DNA from: G965200765 sp965203865
GTDB lineage: Bacteria > Pseudomonadota > Gammaproteobacteria > Arenicellales > JAJDZL01
Assembly: GCA_965203865.1 (NCBI GenBank)
Contig: OZ241916.1
Location: forward strand, 2,294,001-2,358,000
Direction of reading: 5' to 3'
Length of the DNA stretch: 64,000 nt
The notes below the pieces were generated by a model. The model was not told where the DNA came from, ran no database searches, and saw nothing but the letters and a program-made list of their open reading frames with translations. The first letter of the stretch is position 1, and the number at the start of each line of letters is the position of its first letter. Both the position numbers and the translations under genes were made by a program. Shown piece after piece: positions 18,281 through 26,489 of the stretch.

Positions 18281-18283
18281 AGG

Positions 18284-18761
18284 GTACAGGAATTTACCGT
18301 TAATAGTGACAATCACCTCCGTCCCGGTCACGCGAAGCAACGTCAAGCAACTGGTCGACTGCGCACGAAGCCGATGGAAAATCGAAAACGAATCCTTCAA
18401 CGAACTCAAGAACAACGGATACCACCTTGAACACAACTTCGGACACGGCCAGAAAGGCTTGACCAACGTGCTGCTGGTGCTCAACTTCATCGCCTTCGCC
18501 ATCCACACCGTCTGCGACGAGATGTGCCGGCTTTGGCAGAAAGCCCGGAAAAAACTCGTGACCCGACGCGACTTCTTCACCGACTTGGCCGTGGTACCCA
18601 AGTACCTGTACTTCCATAACTGGGAGTCACTGCTGAACAAGCTGGTGCAAGGCCGGCCGCCTTAGCCGCCCTCGATTCTTCCAAATCCTTGTATATAATC
18701 GTTTCTTTCACTTCATTCAGGAGGTGACAATTTCACAAACCATTTAAAATGAGAATTGCTG
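18284..18761 (+). mobile_element. 5'-truncated IS4-superfamily element, copy 1
   Basis: The frame ending at 18665 contains SRWKIENESFNELKNNGYH and GHGQKGLTNVLLVLNFIAF, the C-terminal part of a DDE transposase including the catalytic Glu (WKIENE). The catalytic Asp residues and 5' end are absent; sequence joins the R-M copy B just before 18284. The right end, up to GAGAATTGCTG at 18761, is shared with a second, smaller fragment at 20050-20191. Confidence 0.65.
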
Positions 18762-18836
18762 TGAACCTGCAAATAACTTTGACAGCATTCAACAAATGCG
18801 GTAGAGTAAAAAAACTGAAGGTAGCACTGGCTGGGG

Positions 18837-19109
18837 GTGCGAACAATGGCGGCAACATTATTGGAGAATATTGAAGCATATGACCAAATGCTTGGAGTAC
18901 TCGAGACACAGCATTTGGGTAAATGGGTCGTATTCTATGACAGAGAACTCGTTAAAATTCACGAATCATTTCAAAACGTAGCTGAATACGCGGTAGTGAA
19001 TTACGGCCGGGGGCCATATTTGATCCGACAAGTTGGAGCCCCACCGATTACGCTTCCATCGTCTGTAATTTACCATCCAATTCATCCGATCAAAAATGCC
19101 AGCAGCTGA
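18837..19109 (+). CDS. DUF5678-like small protein
   Basis: About 87-90 residues; the GTG at 18837 and the ATG at 18846 are both possible starts. The centre reads GKWVVFYDRELV and, further on, GRGPYLIRQVGAPP, a layout typical of DUF5678-like proteins, which are often encoded directly before retropepsin-like aspartyl proteases. Here the next gene overlaps by 14 bases and is exactly such a protease. No catalytic motif or membrane segment is visible. The pair is probably one functional unit of unknown role. Confidence 0.65.
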   Translation: MRTMAATLLENIEAYDQMLGVLETQHLGKWVVFYDRELVKIHESFQNVAEYAVVNYGRGPYLIRQVGAPPITLPSSVIYHPIHPIKNASS

Positions 19110-19551
19110 ATGTGGTTTTCCTGATGGTCGCGGTTCGTTCGATCCGGCGCGCCTTTTAACAGTTGGACCAACTTTGCAAGTCAATATCGGTTTCGATGTT
19201 GATTTCCAACCAGGTTCGAACACTATTCCTGATCTGCCTTCAATTCTAATTCCAGCGTTGATTGATACGGGTGCAACCGCTAGTTGCATTGATTCAACTG
19301 TTGCTAGTATTAGAGAGTTACCAATTTCTGATCGTGGCAATGTTTCTGGTGTCCTTGGTCCAGGCGAAGTAAACATGCACATTGCACAAATTTACATTCC
19401 AGATTTGAATACGATATTTTATGGGAGTTTTGCTGGAGTTCACCTATTAGTAGCGGGAAACAGCCAATTAGCTCTAATTGGGAGAGATTTTCTTCTCAAT
19501 TTCAAAATGTACTATGACGGTACAACAGGGCGCGTCACAATATCGAATTGA
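19096..19551 (+). CDS. Retropepsin-like aspartic protease
   Basis: A 151-residue single-domain protein with the aspartyl protease active-site motif LIDTGATASCID (about 55-66) and a later hydrophobic-hydrophobic-Gly segment, LALIGRDFLLNF (about 130-141), the second conserved landmark of retropepsin folds. Such proteins work as homodimers, each giving one Asp. There is no signal peptide, so it acts in the cytoplasm. It overlaps the DUF5678-like gene by 14 bases. Bacterial members of this pair are common in genomes with many toxin-antitoxin loci, but the substrate is not known. Confidence 0.72.
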   Translation: MPAAECGFPDGRGSFDPARLLTVGPTLQVNIGFDVDFQPGSNTIPDLPSILIPALIDTGATASCIDSTVASIRELPISDRGNVSGVLGPGEVNMHIAQIYIPDLNTIFYGSFAGVHLLVAGNSQLALIGRDFLLNFKMYYDGTTGRVTISN

Positions 19552-19740
19552 TTTCAGTGACAAAAATGCCTATCAAGAATCAACGTGCATGATGTTGAGA
19601 TTTTGGTTTGAGTGAGTGTAACTTGTCTTGGTTGTCTATATCAAGGTACGTGGACCTATCCATACTACATATGGTTCCAGCTCACACCAATTTCACGATT
19701 TTTGACTTTGAGCGTGACAAGAGAGAAATCATCTGCAAGC

Positions 19741-20004
19741 CTATTTTCGACCTCTGAACGGGAGACTGCCGAGTGCTCCCGGGCTTTGATGAAATCCGCG
19801 CATTTCTTCAAAAATTGCCTCGGAATCCACTTGAACATAGCTTTGATGAAGTGTCAAACCAGCTGATTGAACTTTGTTCACCAGACGATCGCGAACCCGG
19901 TTCAGCAATTTCGCATCCGTCGGATACTTTACCGCGTTTTTCTGCATAGTTGTGTCCACTGTCACTTGGTTCAAGTCACTTTCGTCCAATGCACCTGCAA
20001 CCAA
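19741..20004 (-). pseudogene. IS5/IS1182-type transposase fragment
   Basis: The minus-strand frame contains VTVDTTMQKNAVKYPTDAK and LLNRVRDRLV, the hallmark of the first catalytic Asp region of IS5-group (IS1182-like) transposases. About 75 codons remain, with neither the N-terminus nor the remaining catalytic residues, so it is dead. It lies between the retropepsin gene and the second IS4-type fragment. Confidence 0.65.
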
Positions 20005-20049
20005 TCCTGCTGATTACTGTCAACTTCAAATCAACTCTCATCCCGATTT

Positions 20050-20191
20050 CCCGACGCGACTTCTTCACCGACTTGGCCGTGCTGCACAAGTACCTGTACT
20101 TCCATAACTGGGAGTCACTGCTGAAGAAGCGTTTCTTTCACTTCATTCAGGAGGTGACAATTTCACAAATCATTTAAAATGAGAATTGCTG
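20050..20191 (+). mobile_element. IS4-superfamily right-end fragment, copy 2
   Basis: These 142 bp match 18562-18761 from CCCGACGCGACTTCTTC to GAGAATTGCTG, with a 58-bp internal deletion. They encode only the last residues of the transposase and the right end of the element. Confidence 0.7.
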
Positions 20192-20296
20192 AGCAGGAAG
20201 GCTTGGACTTGACTATTGTATGAGCGCCGAGTATAGTTCTGCATTATTAAAAGCTTAAATAGTAATTAGCATTTCAATCATTCAAGGTAGATACTT

Positions 20297-20563
20297 ATGA
20301 ACAAAATCAATGTAAATTCTGGTTCTGAATTCTACGTCAGGGCGATCTGGGACGAAGAAAACAAGATATGGTATTCGGATACTAACATTGAAGGTCTGTT
20401 CATTGAGGCAAAGACCCGAGAGGAATTCGCAGAAGTAGCGAGCGAGTTTGCGGAAGAATTGATTGAAGCCAACCATTCCGCAAAACATGAAAAGAAGCCA
20501 AGAGAATACTTCTGGGTAGTGCCTTTTGGCGATTCCGCCGATACTGGAATGGTAGCCGCGTAG
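20297..20563 (+). CDS. DUF1902-type antitoxin
   Basis: An 88-residue acidic protein, with FYVRAIWDEENKIWYSDT near the N-terminus and GLFIEAKTREEFAEVASEF in the centre; this is the HicB-like fold of DUF1902 proteins, which pair with HicA-type toxins. The relics of a hicA gene start within 3 bases of its stop, confirming the pairing. An AAGGTAG sequence lies about 8 bases before the ATG. It would bind and silence the toxin and probably its own promoter; with the toxin broken it is a left-over antitoxin. Confidence 0.72.
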   Translation: MNKINVNSGSEFYVRAIWDEENKIWYSDTNIEGLFIEAKTREEFAEVASEFAEELIEANHSAKHEKKPREYFWVVPFGDSADTGMVAA

Positions 20564-20565
20564 TA

Positions 20566-20757
20566 GTGTCCGACTATTACCGGGAGGTTGCCCAGAGAAC
20601 TGAATAAGTGCGGTTTTAGTAAAACTCATCACGGGAAAGGTTCGCATCAGAAGTGGGCGAACCAGCAAGGCGAAAAGATTACTGTTCCGTTTAATCTTGT
20701 CAAAAAAGCACCGCCAACAGAATCTTCAAGAAGGCCGGCTCAAAAAAGAAAGTGTAG
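20566..20757 (+). pseudogene. HicA-type mRNA interferase, two frameshifts
   Basis: The original protein can be followed through three frames: GTG at 20566 gives VSDYYREVAQR, a shift near 20600 leads to KCGFSKTHHGKGSHQKW, and a second shift at an A6 run (about 20702-20707) leads to STANRIFKKAGSKKKV ending at 20757. GKGSH contains the catalytic His of the double-stranded-RNA-binding-like fold. The two frameshifts mean no full-length toxin is made, unless one is a sequencing error. Confidence 0.65.
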
Positions 20758-20934
20758 AACAGAGGTCCAAGCGGACTCTTTTCTTTTGGAGATTATATAT
20801 ACCATTGTTGGCACAGTCTAGGTCACAGTTAGTATCTACAGTAGTTTCCCACGATATTTCTTTAATTCGTCGGTCTTGAAAAACCCTGCTTGGAATGTAC
20901 AAGAATTTGATTTTGTTAAACTGCAGTCTCAATT

Positions 20935-21374
20935 TGTCCAATTATCGTCATAGGTATCTTTATATGTGGATAACAGCAACCCTTTAAAACTATGGGCAGT
21001 TAGCTGATACCCACATATCGTTTTGTTTCATCGAAATGGCAGGTTTTGGAGGCGGTGCTCCATTAGGTGCTGTTATTTGTAAATTACCTCCATGCGTTCA
21101 TAGTGTTTATTCTTGCATAAGCATTTAACACTGATCGGTCATTGAGTGTGAGTAGAGTAATTCCCTTTATAATTTGTTCAAGGTATTCTTTCCTTTTTAA
21201 AGCCCACCTGCGCTTTTCGCTAATGGAAAGTATCTCTCCAAGGCATACAACAGAGGTAGCTAATACTGTGCTTCCCTTGTCAATATTGAATTCTGAAATA
21301 ACTTTGCCTGCCCACGGTGCACCTCGAACAATTCCTAACAACATTCCTGTGTCAAGTACTATGCGCTTCATCAA
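20935..21374 (-). pseudogene. PIN-domain toxin (VapC-like), C-terminus decayed
   Basis: The first 96 codons from the ATG at 21374 are open and begin with the PIN motif MKRIVLDTGMLLGIV, with the conserved Glu in VVCLGEILSIS. A stop follows NTMNAWR, yet recognisable C-terminal PIN sequence continues in other frames (MKQNDMWVSA, then LLLSTYKDTYDDN), including the distal acidic residues. A truncated, probably inactive nuclease of 96 residues may still be translated. The start overlaps the stop of the antitoxin-like gene (21371) by 4 bases, the usual translational coupling of toxin and antitoxin. Confidence 0.65.
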
Positions 21375-22288
21375 CTGAGTTCCTTTAGTGCAGCCATTAG
21401 TTCTTCAATAGTCTCGTCTCCTGGCCATGTTCCAAAGATATCTCTAACATTGAATGATTGAGCGCGATATTCCTCCGTTTTACTGAACAGTGGATGAATT
21501 TCCGGTAATTTTTCAAATAGTTCATCTCCTTCCGAGCGAGCACCAATTTTTCTGGCTTCAATAATTCTTGGCTTGCCATCAACTTTGAAATGAACCATTC
21601 CCTCAATGGTTACAAGTTTCCCCCAAAATTGTCGTAGATCTTCTATGTCCAATGATTCTGGTTGCAATCTTCCCAAAATTTTTGAATTTTGACCTATCGA
21701 AAGGTGAAAGTTCCGACTTTTGTAGTTAATCTGGTCAAGTCGGCCGCTCACAATAAAGGTTTGCTGTTTAGGCATTGATTGTTTTAGATTACTCAACTTC
21801 TGATATACCGTTTTGTTCAAAATGAATTTACCATGAGCCGAACCCTGAGGTATTAGTTCAAGTTGGACTTCCCCCTTCTGTGTGGGGCTCCCTAGCTTTC
21901 TCATCGCATCAAGAACATAACTATCGTAATATTCGCCAGTTGAATTTTCATTCCCGGCATCTTCAATAGCATATGCAACTAAATCTAATGCCGTGTCTTT
22001 CAAGCCCGGAGGATTCAGGTGAAAATCTCTCGGTGCAAAAATATTTTTTGTTGTTTCTCGCAACAACGGAGCTTTAATTTGAATGACCGTAGACCCTTGG
22101 GTCAACCCTGTCACAGTAAAATTTGTTGACTCAGTTAACCAACTTGGACTTCCACCTATTCCAGTACCGCTTCCGAATGAAAACAATCGCGTGGCACTCT
22201 CCGCAGTTTTGCACAGTGCGAGTAAAATATTTGCCAATTCTTTCGAACTGATTTCTCCCCGCTCAACTTGGAGTCCTTTAACTTTCAA
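21371..22288 (-). CDS. Long antitoxin-like protein, family A (partner of PIN toxin)
   Basis: A 305-residue soluble protein with no known motif. It reads as an N-terminal helical domain (ELANILLALCKTAESATRLF), a middle, and a beta-rich OB-like segment beginning FIVSGRLDQINYKSRNFHL and running through LVTIEGMVHFKVDGKPRII. The tail, FGTWPGDETIEELMAALKEL, looks like the toxin-wrapping end of an antitoxin for PIN toxins. Its stop overlaps the PIN toxin start by 4 bases. The same scaffold occurs in the 347-residue protein at 44751-45794, which is coupled to a HicA-like toxin instead. I conclude that these are two members of one antitoxin-like family; function remains inference. Confidence 0.6.
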   Translation of the reverse strand: MKVKGLQVERGEISSKELANILLALCKTAESATRLFSFGSGTGIGGSPSWLTESTNFTVTGLTQGSTVIQIKAPLLRETTKNIFAPRDFHLNPPGLKDTALDLVAYAIEDAGNENSTGEYYDSYVLDAMRKLGSPTQKGEVQLELIPQGSAHGKFILNKTVYQKLSNLKQSMPKQQTFIVSGRLDQINYKSRNFHLSIGQNSKILGRLQPESLDIEDLRQFWGKLVTIEGMVHFKVDGKPRIIEARKIGARSEGDELFEKLPEIHPLFSKTEEYRAQSFNVRDIFGTWPGDETIEELMAALKELS

Positions 22289-22730
22289 TTGGTAACTTCG
22301 TGTTTCTATATCAGAACCCTCCTAAACCAGAATCTCATTTGTTGATTGCAGATTGACCAACGAATTGAAACAACGTTCTCTAGCGAAAATAGTTACGCCG
22401 CTCACATCAACCAACAGTCCGTTGAGTTATTTCATGACACGATTATTGAATTGTGCTACTACTAGCTCACTGTTTTCGATAATCTTTAGGAATAATATAC
22501 TCGGACACGGGCGTATAGTTCTAAGCGGATAGCCAGCCCGGTGAATCACTCGTAAACCCGACCTGGAGAACATAGAATACAGTAAACTGAGGTATGACGA
22601 AATGTCAACAAGATTTAACTAACGAGTACTTCACTTAGGAAATATTTTTAAGAATACAGTTTGAGCATCAAGCCATCTTGGGTCATCCCAATACAACTTT
22701 TGACTTACTTTACGAATTAACATTGCTCTA
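22289..22730. other. Intergenic stretch without recognisable gene
   Basis: About 440 bp. Open frames are short and poorly supported on both strands, and I see no repeat shared with the rest of the window apart from a short TTCTAAGCGG similar to IS1380-type termini near 22518. Confidence 0.4.
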
Positions 22731-23222
22731 TCAATTACTGGATTCTAACGAATTAATGGTGGAGACTAAATTTTCTGCAAGTATTGGATGTGATTCAAAT
22801 TCAAGAGCACTTTCAAGATGGGTCCTAGCGGTCAGTTCATCGTAATAGACTAGAGCAGAACAGGCAGAATCGCGTACAAGAAGCGACGGATGATACAGTC
22901 CGGCTAAAAGCAGTTCTAATATTTGGTCGCCAAATTCTTGTTCGCTCTGCCACGATGCCCACTGCAACGCTTCTGCCAGAGTCACTGAATTTTTATTTCC
23001 ATTTACAGAGAGTTGCAATATCAATCCTTGAAACAAAACAGAGTTATATTTTTCCAGTAGTACATCAAGACACCCTGAAAAGCGACTTTCCATACCGGGT
23101 TCGAATAACTCATCTGAAGAAGACCAGAGCAACATTTCAAGTTGCTCATTTACTTTAGATAGTAAACCGTCATCCGGTTTCAAGTGATCCTTACCAAGAT
23201 CCATCTCACATATTTTCAACAA
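22731..23222 (-). CDS. Hypothetical helical-repeat (HEAT-like) protein
   Basis: A 157-163-residue protein; TTG at 23222 or ATG at 23204 could start it. The sequence is almost all helical, and LLLAGLYHPSLLVRDSACSA resembles a HEAT repeat unit; two to three such helix pairs can be traced. It is acidic (many Glu and Asp) and cytoplasmic. HEAT-like small proteins in these islands are often immunity or adaptor proteins, but no effector partner is evident. Upstream, 23223-23519 holds no gene I can support. Confidence 0.5.
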   Translation of the reverse strand: MLKICEMDLGKDHLKPDDGLLSKVNEQLEMLLWSSSDELFEPGMESRFSGCLDVLLEKYNSVLFQGLILQLSVNGNKNSVTLAEALQWASWQSEQEFGDQILELLLAGLYHPSLLVRDSACSALVYYDELTARTHLESALEFESHPILAENLVSTINSLESSN

Positions 23223-23519
23223 TTTTATGGTTGAATCAACGGCACTTTCACGAGGCGCATGTGCTTCTACAATTAAGGAAGTCCCTGCAGTATCACTTTG
23301 GGGAACTCAAAAATTTCCCCGGTTGCGTGGATTGTCTCAGTATGCACAATGTATCTCTCACTGCGGGGCCAAATGTTATAGGAATGTGTTTATCAGTAAG
23401 ATGTTTGGTTTCATATAACTTTTCAACAACATACACAAGAATTTCTCTCCAATATATCGCGATGAGCATCTATACGCTCTGCAGGTCTTTAATATATTTT
23501 TCCAGTTTATCAAGTCTCA

Positions 23520-23774
23520 TCACCAGTCTCCTCTGTACATGTTTATCTTCACACCTATCTGAACTGTTGTCGTACGGGCTGTCGCTGGTCGTTTAGCCTC
23601 GGTCATGCAAAGCAAAGTACCATACTTCTCTACCGACTTCAAATATCCAGACTTTACAATGCCCGCCAATAAAGCCTGTTTAGCGGTGAAGTACTTCTGT
23701 TTGCTTGATTCCTGCATAATTGTACTAACTCTATTTTCAAGGGATGCCACCTTGATAGCATAATCCTTCATCAT
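23520..23774 (-). CDS. Possible small hypothetical protein, 84 residues (may be a remnant)
   Basis: The frame from ATG at 23774 is open to 23520 and has a coiled-coil-like front (IKVASLENRVSTIMQESSKQ) and a helix-turn-helix-like middle (FTAKQALLAGIVKSGYLKSV). Protein-like sequence continues upstream in other frames to about 23990 (for example DLGFEAEYPDES), so this may be the end of a broken longer gene. No Shine-Dalgarno sequence is evident. I do not recognise it. The region 23775-24123 otherwise has no gene. Confidence 0.3.
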   Translation of the reverse strand: MMKDYAIKVASLENRVSTIMQESSKQKYFTAKQALLAGIVKSGYLKSVEKYGTLLCMTEAKRPATARTTTVQIGVKINMYRGDW

Positions 23775-24123
23775 CTCAACGGCAAGAGAGTAGAGCTCGC
23801 CTGTGAAACTTCATAATTTGCTCGTTTTTTGAATTCTTTTTGAACATCCAATACGATTCGTCTTTCAAGTTGGGATTGAATGAAACCTGTATAGTAGTTC
23901 AGTTTGGAACACTACTCTGTACCCCACGGTTCCAGTGCACTGCAGACTCATCCGGGTATTCTGCTTCAAAGCCCAAGTCCGCCAAGTAAAGGGAAATTCC
24001 TGTGGAAGTTTGTCAAAATGAACAACGATCAATATTAGGCGGGGCTAACGGAATTGCATCAACAACAATTCAGATTTTTGATCTGAAATTGAAATCCCCT
24101 ATATAAGTATTATAATACTCAAT

Positions 24124-24768
24124 ATGGGTATTAAAAAAACAACGGCAACTCCGCAACCGCACCATCGGGAAACCCCGTGTCTTCGCGGCACCGGGTTGGG
24201 CGATGTCCTGTTCACAACGACTCAGCAACGCGTGTATGCATTAATCTTTGGACAGCCGCACCGCAGTTTCTATGTAAACCAGATTATTGCACTTACCGGT
24301 GCCGGACGCGGTGCGATTCAACGAGAGCTCGCTCGTCTGGAAACAAGCAGGCTTGCAAACGTCTCTTGGCTTGGAAACCAAAAACGATACCAGGCGAACA
24401 AAGAATCACCCGTGTATCACGAGCTTTGCAGCATAGTTGAAAAGACGGTCGGTCTTGAAGACCCGATTCGATCGGCCCTGGAGCCGCTAAGCGACAAGAT
24501 TGATTTGGCACTGCTGTTCGGCTCAGTTGCGAATCGGACTGACAGAGCAACAAGCGATATTGACCTTATGCTGATTTCCAGCGAGTTATCACTGCTTTCA
24601 ATCTATGCGGCGATGGAGCCGGTCGAGAGAAAACTGGACCGGCGAATCAATCCGATCCTTTACAAGCCTGCTGACTTTCAAAAACGAATGTCGAGAAAGG
24701 CAGAATTTGTTGACCGTGTCCTGAATCGTCCGCATATCATTCTTCTGGGCACTCTCAATGACTCGTAA
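24124..24768 (+). CDS. Winged-helix regulator fused to MNT-type nucleotidyltransferase
   Basis: A 214-residue protein. Residues about 35-90 form a winged helix (VYALIFGQPHRSFYVNQIIA and GAGRGAIQRELARLE). Residues about 128-160 carry the minimal nucleotidyltransferase signature LLFGSVANRT plus SDIDLMLI (GSx9-11DxD). Such proteins are the MNT half of HEPN/MNT pairs, where the MNT protein silences the HEPN ribonuclease by adding nucleotides. The fused HTH suggests it also controls transcription. A fragment of the expected partner starts inside its last codons (24758). GC is higher than in the flanking genes, suggesting separate acquisition. Confidence 0.72.
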   Translation: MGIKKTTATPQPHHRETPCLRGTGLGDVLFTTTQQRVYALIFGQPHRSFYVNQIIALTGAGRGAIQRELARLETSRLANVSWLGNQKRYQANKESPVYHELCSIVEKTVGLEDPIRSALEPLSDKIDLALLFGSVANRTDRATSDIDLMLISSELSLLSIYAAMEPVERKLDRRINPILYKPADFQKRMSRKAEFVDRVLNRPHIILLGTLNDS

Positions 24769-24907
24769 GGAACTCGACAATCTTGTACAGATTGGGAAAT
24801 TAAAGCAGGCAAGTGTGACGAAGCGCACTTTCAGTAGCCGACACCACTGGTCTGCAAGATGGAAAATACTGCTCCATTCGCTTGATCAACCAGTTTCAAT
24901 CAATTAA
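24758..24907 (+). pseudogene. Truncated partner of the nucleotidyltransferase (HEPN-like N-terminus)
   Basis: The ATG at 24758 overlaps the upstream gene by 11 bases and opens 49 codons: MTRKELDNLVQIGKLKQ is typical of the N-terminus of the roughly 150-residue HEPN-like proteins that follow HTH-MNT genes. After about 20 residues the likeness is lost and the frame ends at 24905-24907, so the catalytic R-x4-6-H region is missing. The toxin half is therefore gone. Confidence 0.5.
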
Positions 24908-25044
24908 ACTTGTTTTGTAAAATCAACAATTTACAGAAATTCAGATCTGAAACTTGCGATTCCAATCAATTAAAACCAAATCTGTGTCCGCCAGCAAGCA
25001 TGGCTCGTGCAATCATTTTCATCAGAAACAAGTCTTGCCATAAA

Positions 25045-25130
25045 AGCCCCTGCATCGCCATCCAGACTGTTTTCGTATTGTAGTCACCCTTGGCAAATCA
25101 ACAATTTCGTCTTTAAAAATTTTGCAATGG
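25045..25130 (+). repeat. Dispersed intergenic repeat, member 3 (left of Septu)
   Basis: 69 bp from GCCCCTGCAT (25045) match 27307-27375 on the other side of the Septu operon with about eight differences; the TGGCAAATC core and following segment also match the repeats before the R-M copies. The flanking bases 24908-25044 have no gene. Confidence 0.6.
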
Positions 25131-25250
25131 CAAGTGTTCATTAAAGAAGATTTCGTTGACATGACTCTGTATATGTAAGTAGAATTTGGCTTGAAAAGCC
25201 TCTTGTCGTTGTGACTTCATGACACACCTGCGCATGGTTCAAAACCACTT

Positions 25251-26489
25251 ATGAAAGTAAAGCACCTGAAACTGGAAAATGTTCGAGGATTTGATTTCGC
25301 GAATTTTGATTTCCAACCCGACTTCAACCTGATTATTGGTGAGAACGGAGCTGGAAAGTCAAGTGCGCTTGATGCGTTAAGATTGTGCCTGTCATCAATT
25401 GTTTCTCGTGTCGGCAAGGTAAGGTCCCCGGCAACGATTGATCTGTCAAATGAATCCGGGACTGAAGCGGCTCCTCAAGGAATTGAATGTCAAGTGCAGC
25501 ATGGAACTGTGGATTATTTGTTTTCGTACACCAAGCACCCGGAAAGGAAGGCGGTACGAAAATTCGAGCCACTAACTGACGTATCTCAAATCCTTGACCG
25601 GCCGTTGAAGCAACCATACGCAGGCAATGTTCACAAACGGGAAATACCCGTTCACGCTGATTTTTCGCCGCTTGCGATTCATTTTTCCGCTCAGGGAGCA
25701 AGTCAATACAGGAACGGAACTACAAATGGTGGAACCAGTCTTGCATTTTCAGGAGCATTGTCTGATCGAGGCGTGAATCTTGGCGAGCTTGGGCAGTGGT
25801 TGCAAATGAAGGCCGAGTCAAAGTTGATGTCTGTCCAGTCAAAAGCAATTTCGGAAATGGTTGAGAATACGCTGGCCCGATTCCTCCCCAATTACAAAAA
25901 TCTTGTTGTTGGCGGCAAGAATCAAAAGGAACTGTTCATTCAAAATGGTACAAGCACGATTCCAGTCCGCAATCTTTCGGAAGGAGAGCGAAGACTATTT
26001 TCAATTGTTTTCGATATCGTTCGTCGACTTTTTCTGGCCAATCCGGGACTTGCCAATCCTGTCGTTGATGCCGGGGCAGTAGTATTGATAGATGAGATTG
26101 AACTTCATCTGCATCCCAGATATCAGCGAAAAATTGTACATGATCTCGTGGATGCTTTCCCCAAGTGTCAGTTTATTGCGACTACTTATTCTCCGCAAGT
26201 GATTGGCGAAATCAAATCTGAGAATATTCACAGTATTGAAGAAAACAAGGTGTATCCACTGCCTTATTCATATGGTGTTGATTCAAGTCGCATACTCGAA
26301 GAAGTAATGGACGTGTCTCCGCGTACGGAAGAAGTACACCAGTTGTTGGCTCGAATCAATGAAGAAATAGATGACAGCGGATTTGATCGGTCAAATGAGT
26401 CTCTTCAATCGTTGATTGGAATTCTCGGTGAAAATGATCCAGAAGTAGTGCAAATTCTAACTTTTCTTAGCTTCATGGAGAGGGAATAG
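25251..26489 (+). CDS. ptuA: Septu ATPase PtuA
   Basis: A 412-residue SMC-like AAA ATPase: Walker A GENGAGKSS (about 31-39), signature LSEGERRLFSIVFD (about 243-256), Walker B VVLIDEIELHLHP (about 277-289) and a TTYSPQVI segment where the H-loop His is replaced by Tyr (TTYS, about 306). It is followed directly by an HNH gene of the TIGR02646/PtuB type, the defining layout of Septu (also the effector half of retron Ec78). In Septu, PtuA oligomerises and regulates the nuclease PtuB through ATP binding. No reverse transcriptase or msr-msd RNA gene is visible upstream, so this is stand-alone Septu and not a retron. Confidence 0.85.
   Translation: MKVKHLKLENVRGFDFANFDFQPDFNLIIGENGAGKSSALDALRLCLSSIVSRVGKVRSPATIDLSNESGTEAAPQGIECQVQHGTVDYLFSYTKHPERKAVRKFEPLTDVSQILDRPLKQPYAGNVHKREIPVHADFSPLAIHFSAQGASQYRNGTTNGGTSLAFSGALSDRGVNLGELGQWLQMKAESKLMSVQSKAISEMVENTLARFLPNYKNLVVGGKNQKELFIQNGTSTIPVRNLSEGERRLFSIVFDIVRRLFLANPGLANPVVDAGAVVLIDEIELHLHPRYQRKIVHDLVDAFPKCQFIATTYSPQVIGEIKSENIHSIEENKVYPLPYSYGVDSSRILEEVMDVSPRTEEVHQLLARINEEIDDSGFDRSNESLQSLIGILGENDPEVVQILTFLSFMERE

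Larger units (their letters stand above)
16655..18283 (+). repeat. Segmental duplication, copy B (decayed restriction-modification module)
   Basis: Direct repeat of 7982-10134 with about 3% substitutions. Differences that matter: weaker promoter boxes, an extra A just after the endonuclease start, and a 525-bp deletion in the endonuclease gene whose ends share a GGACAARCA repeat. The leader includes dispersed-repeat member 2 (about 16684-16762). Confidence 0.9.
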
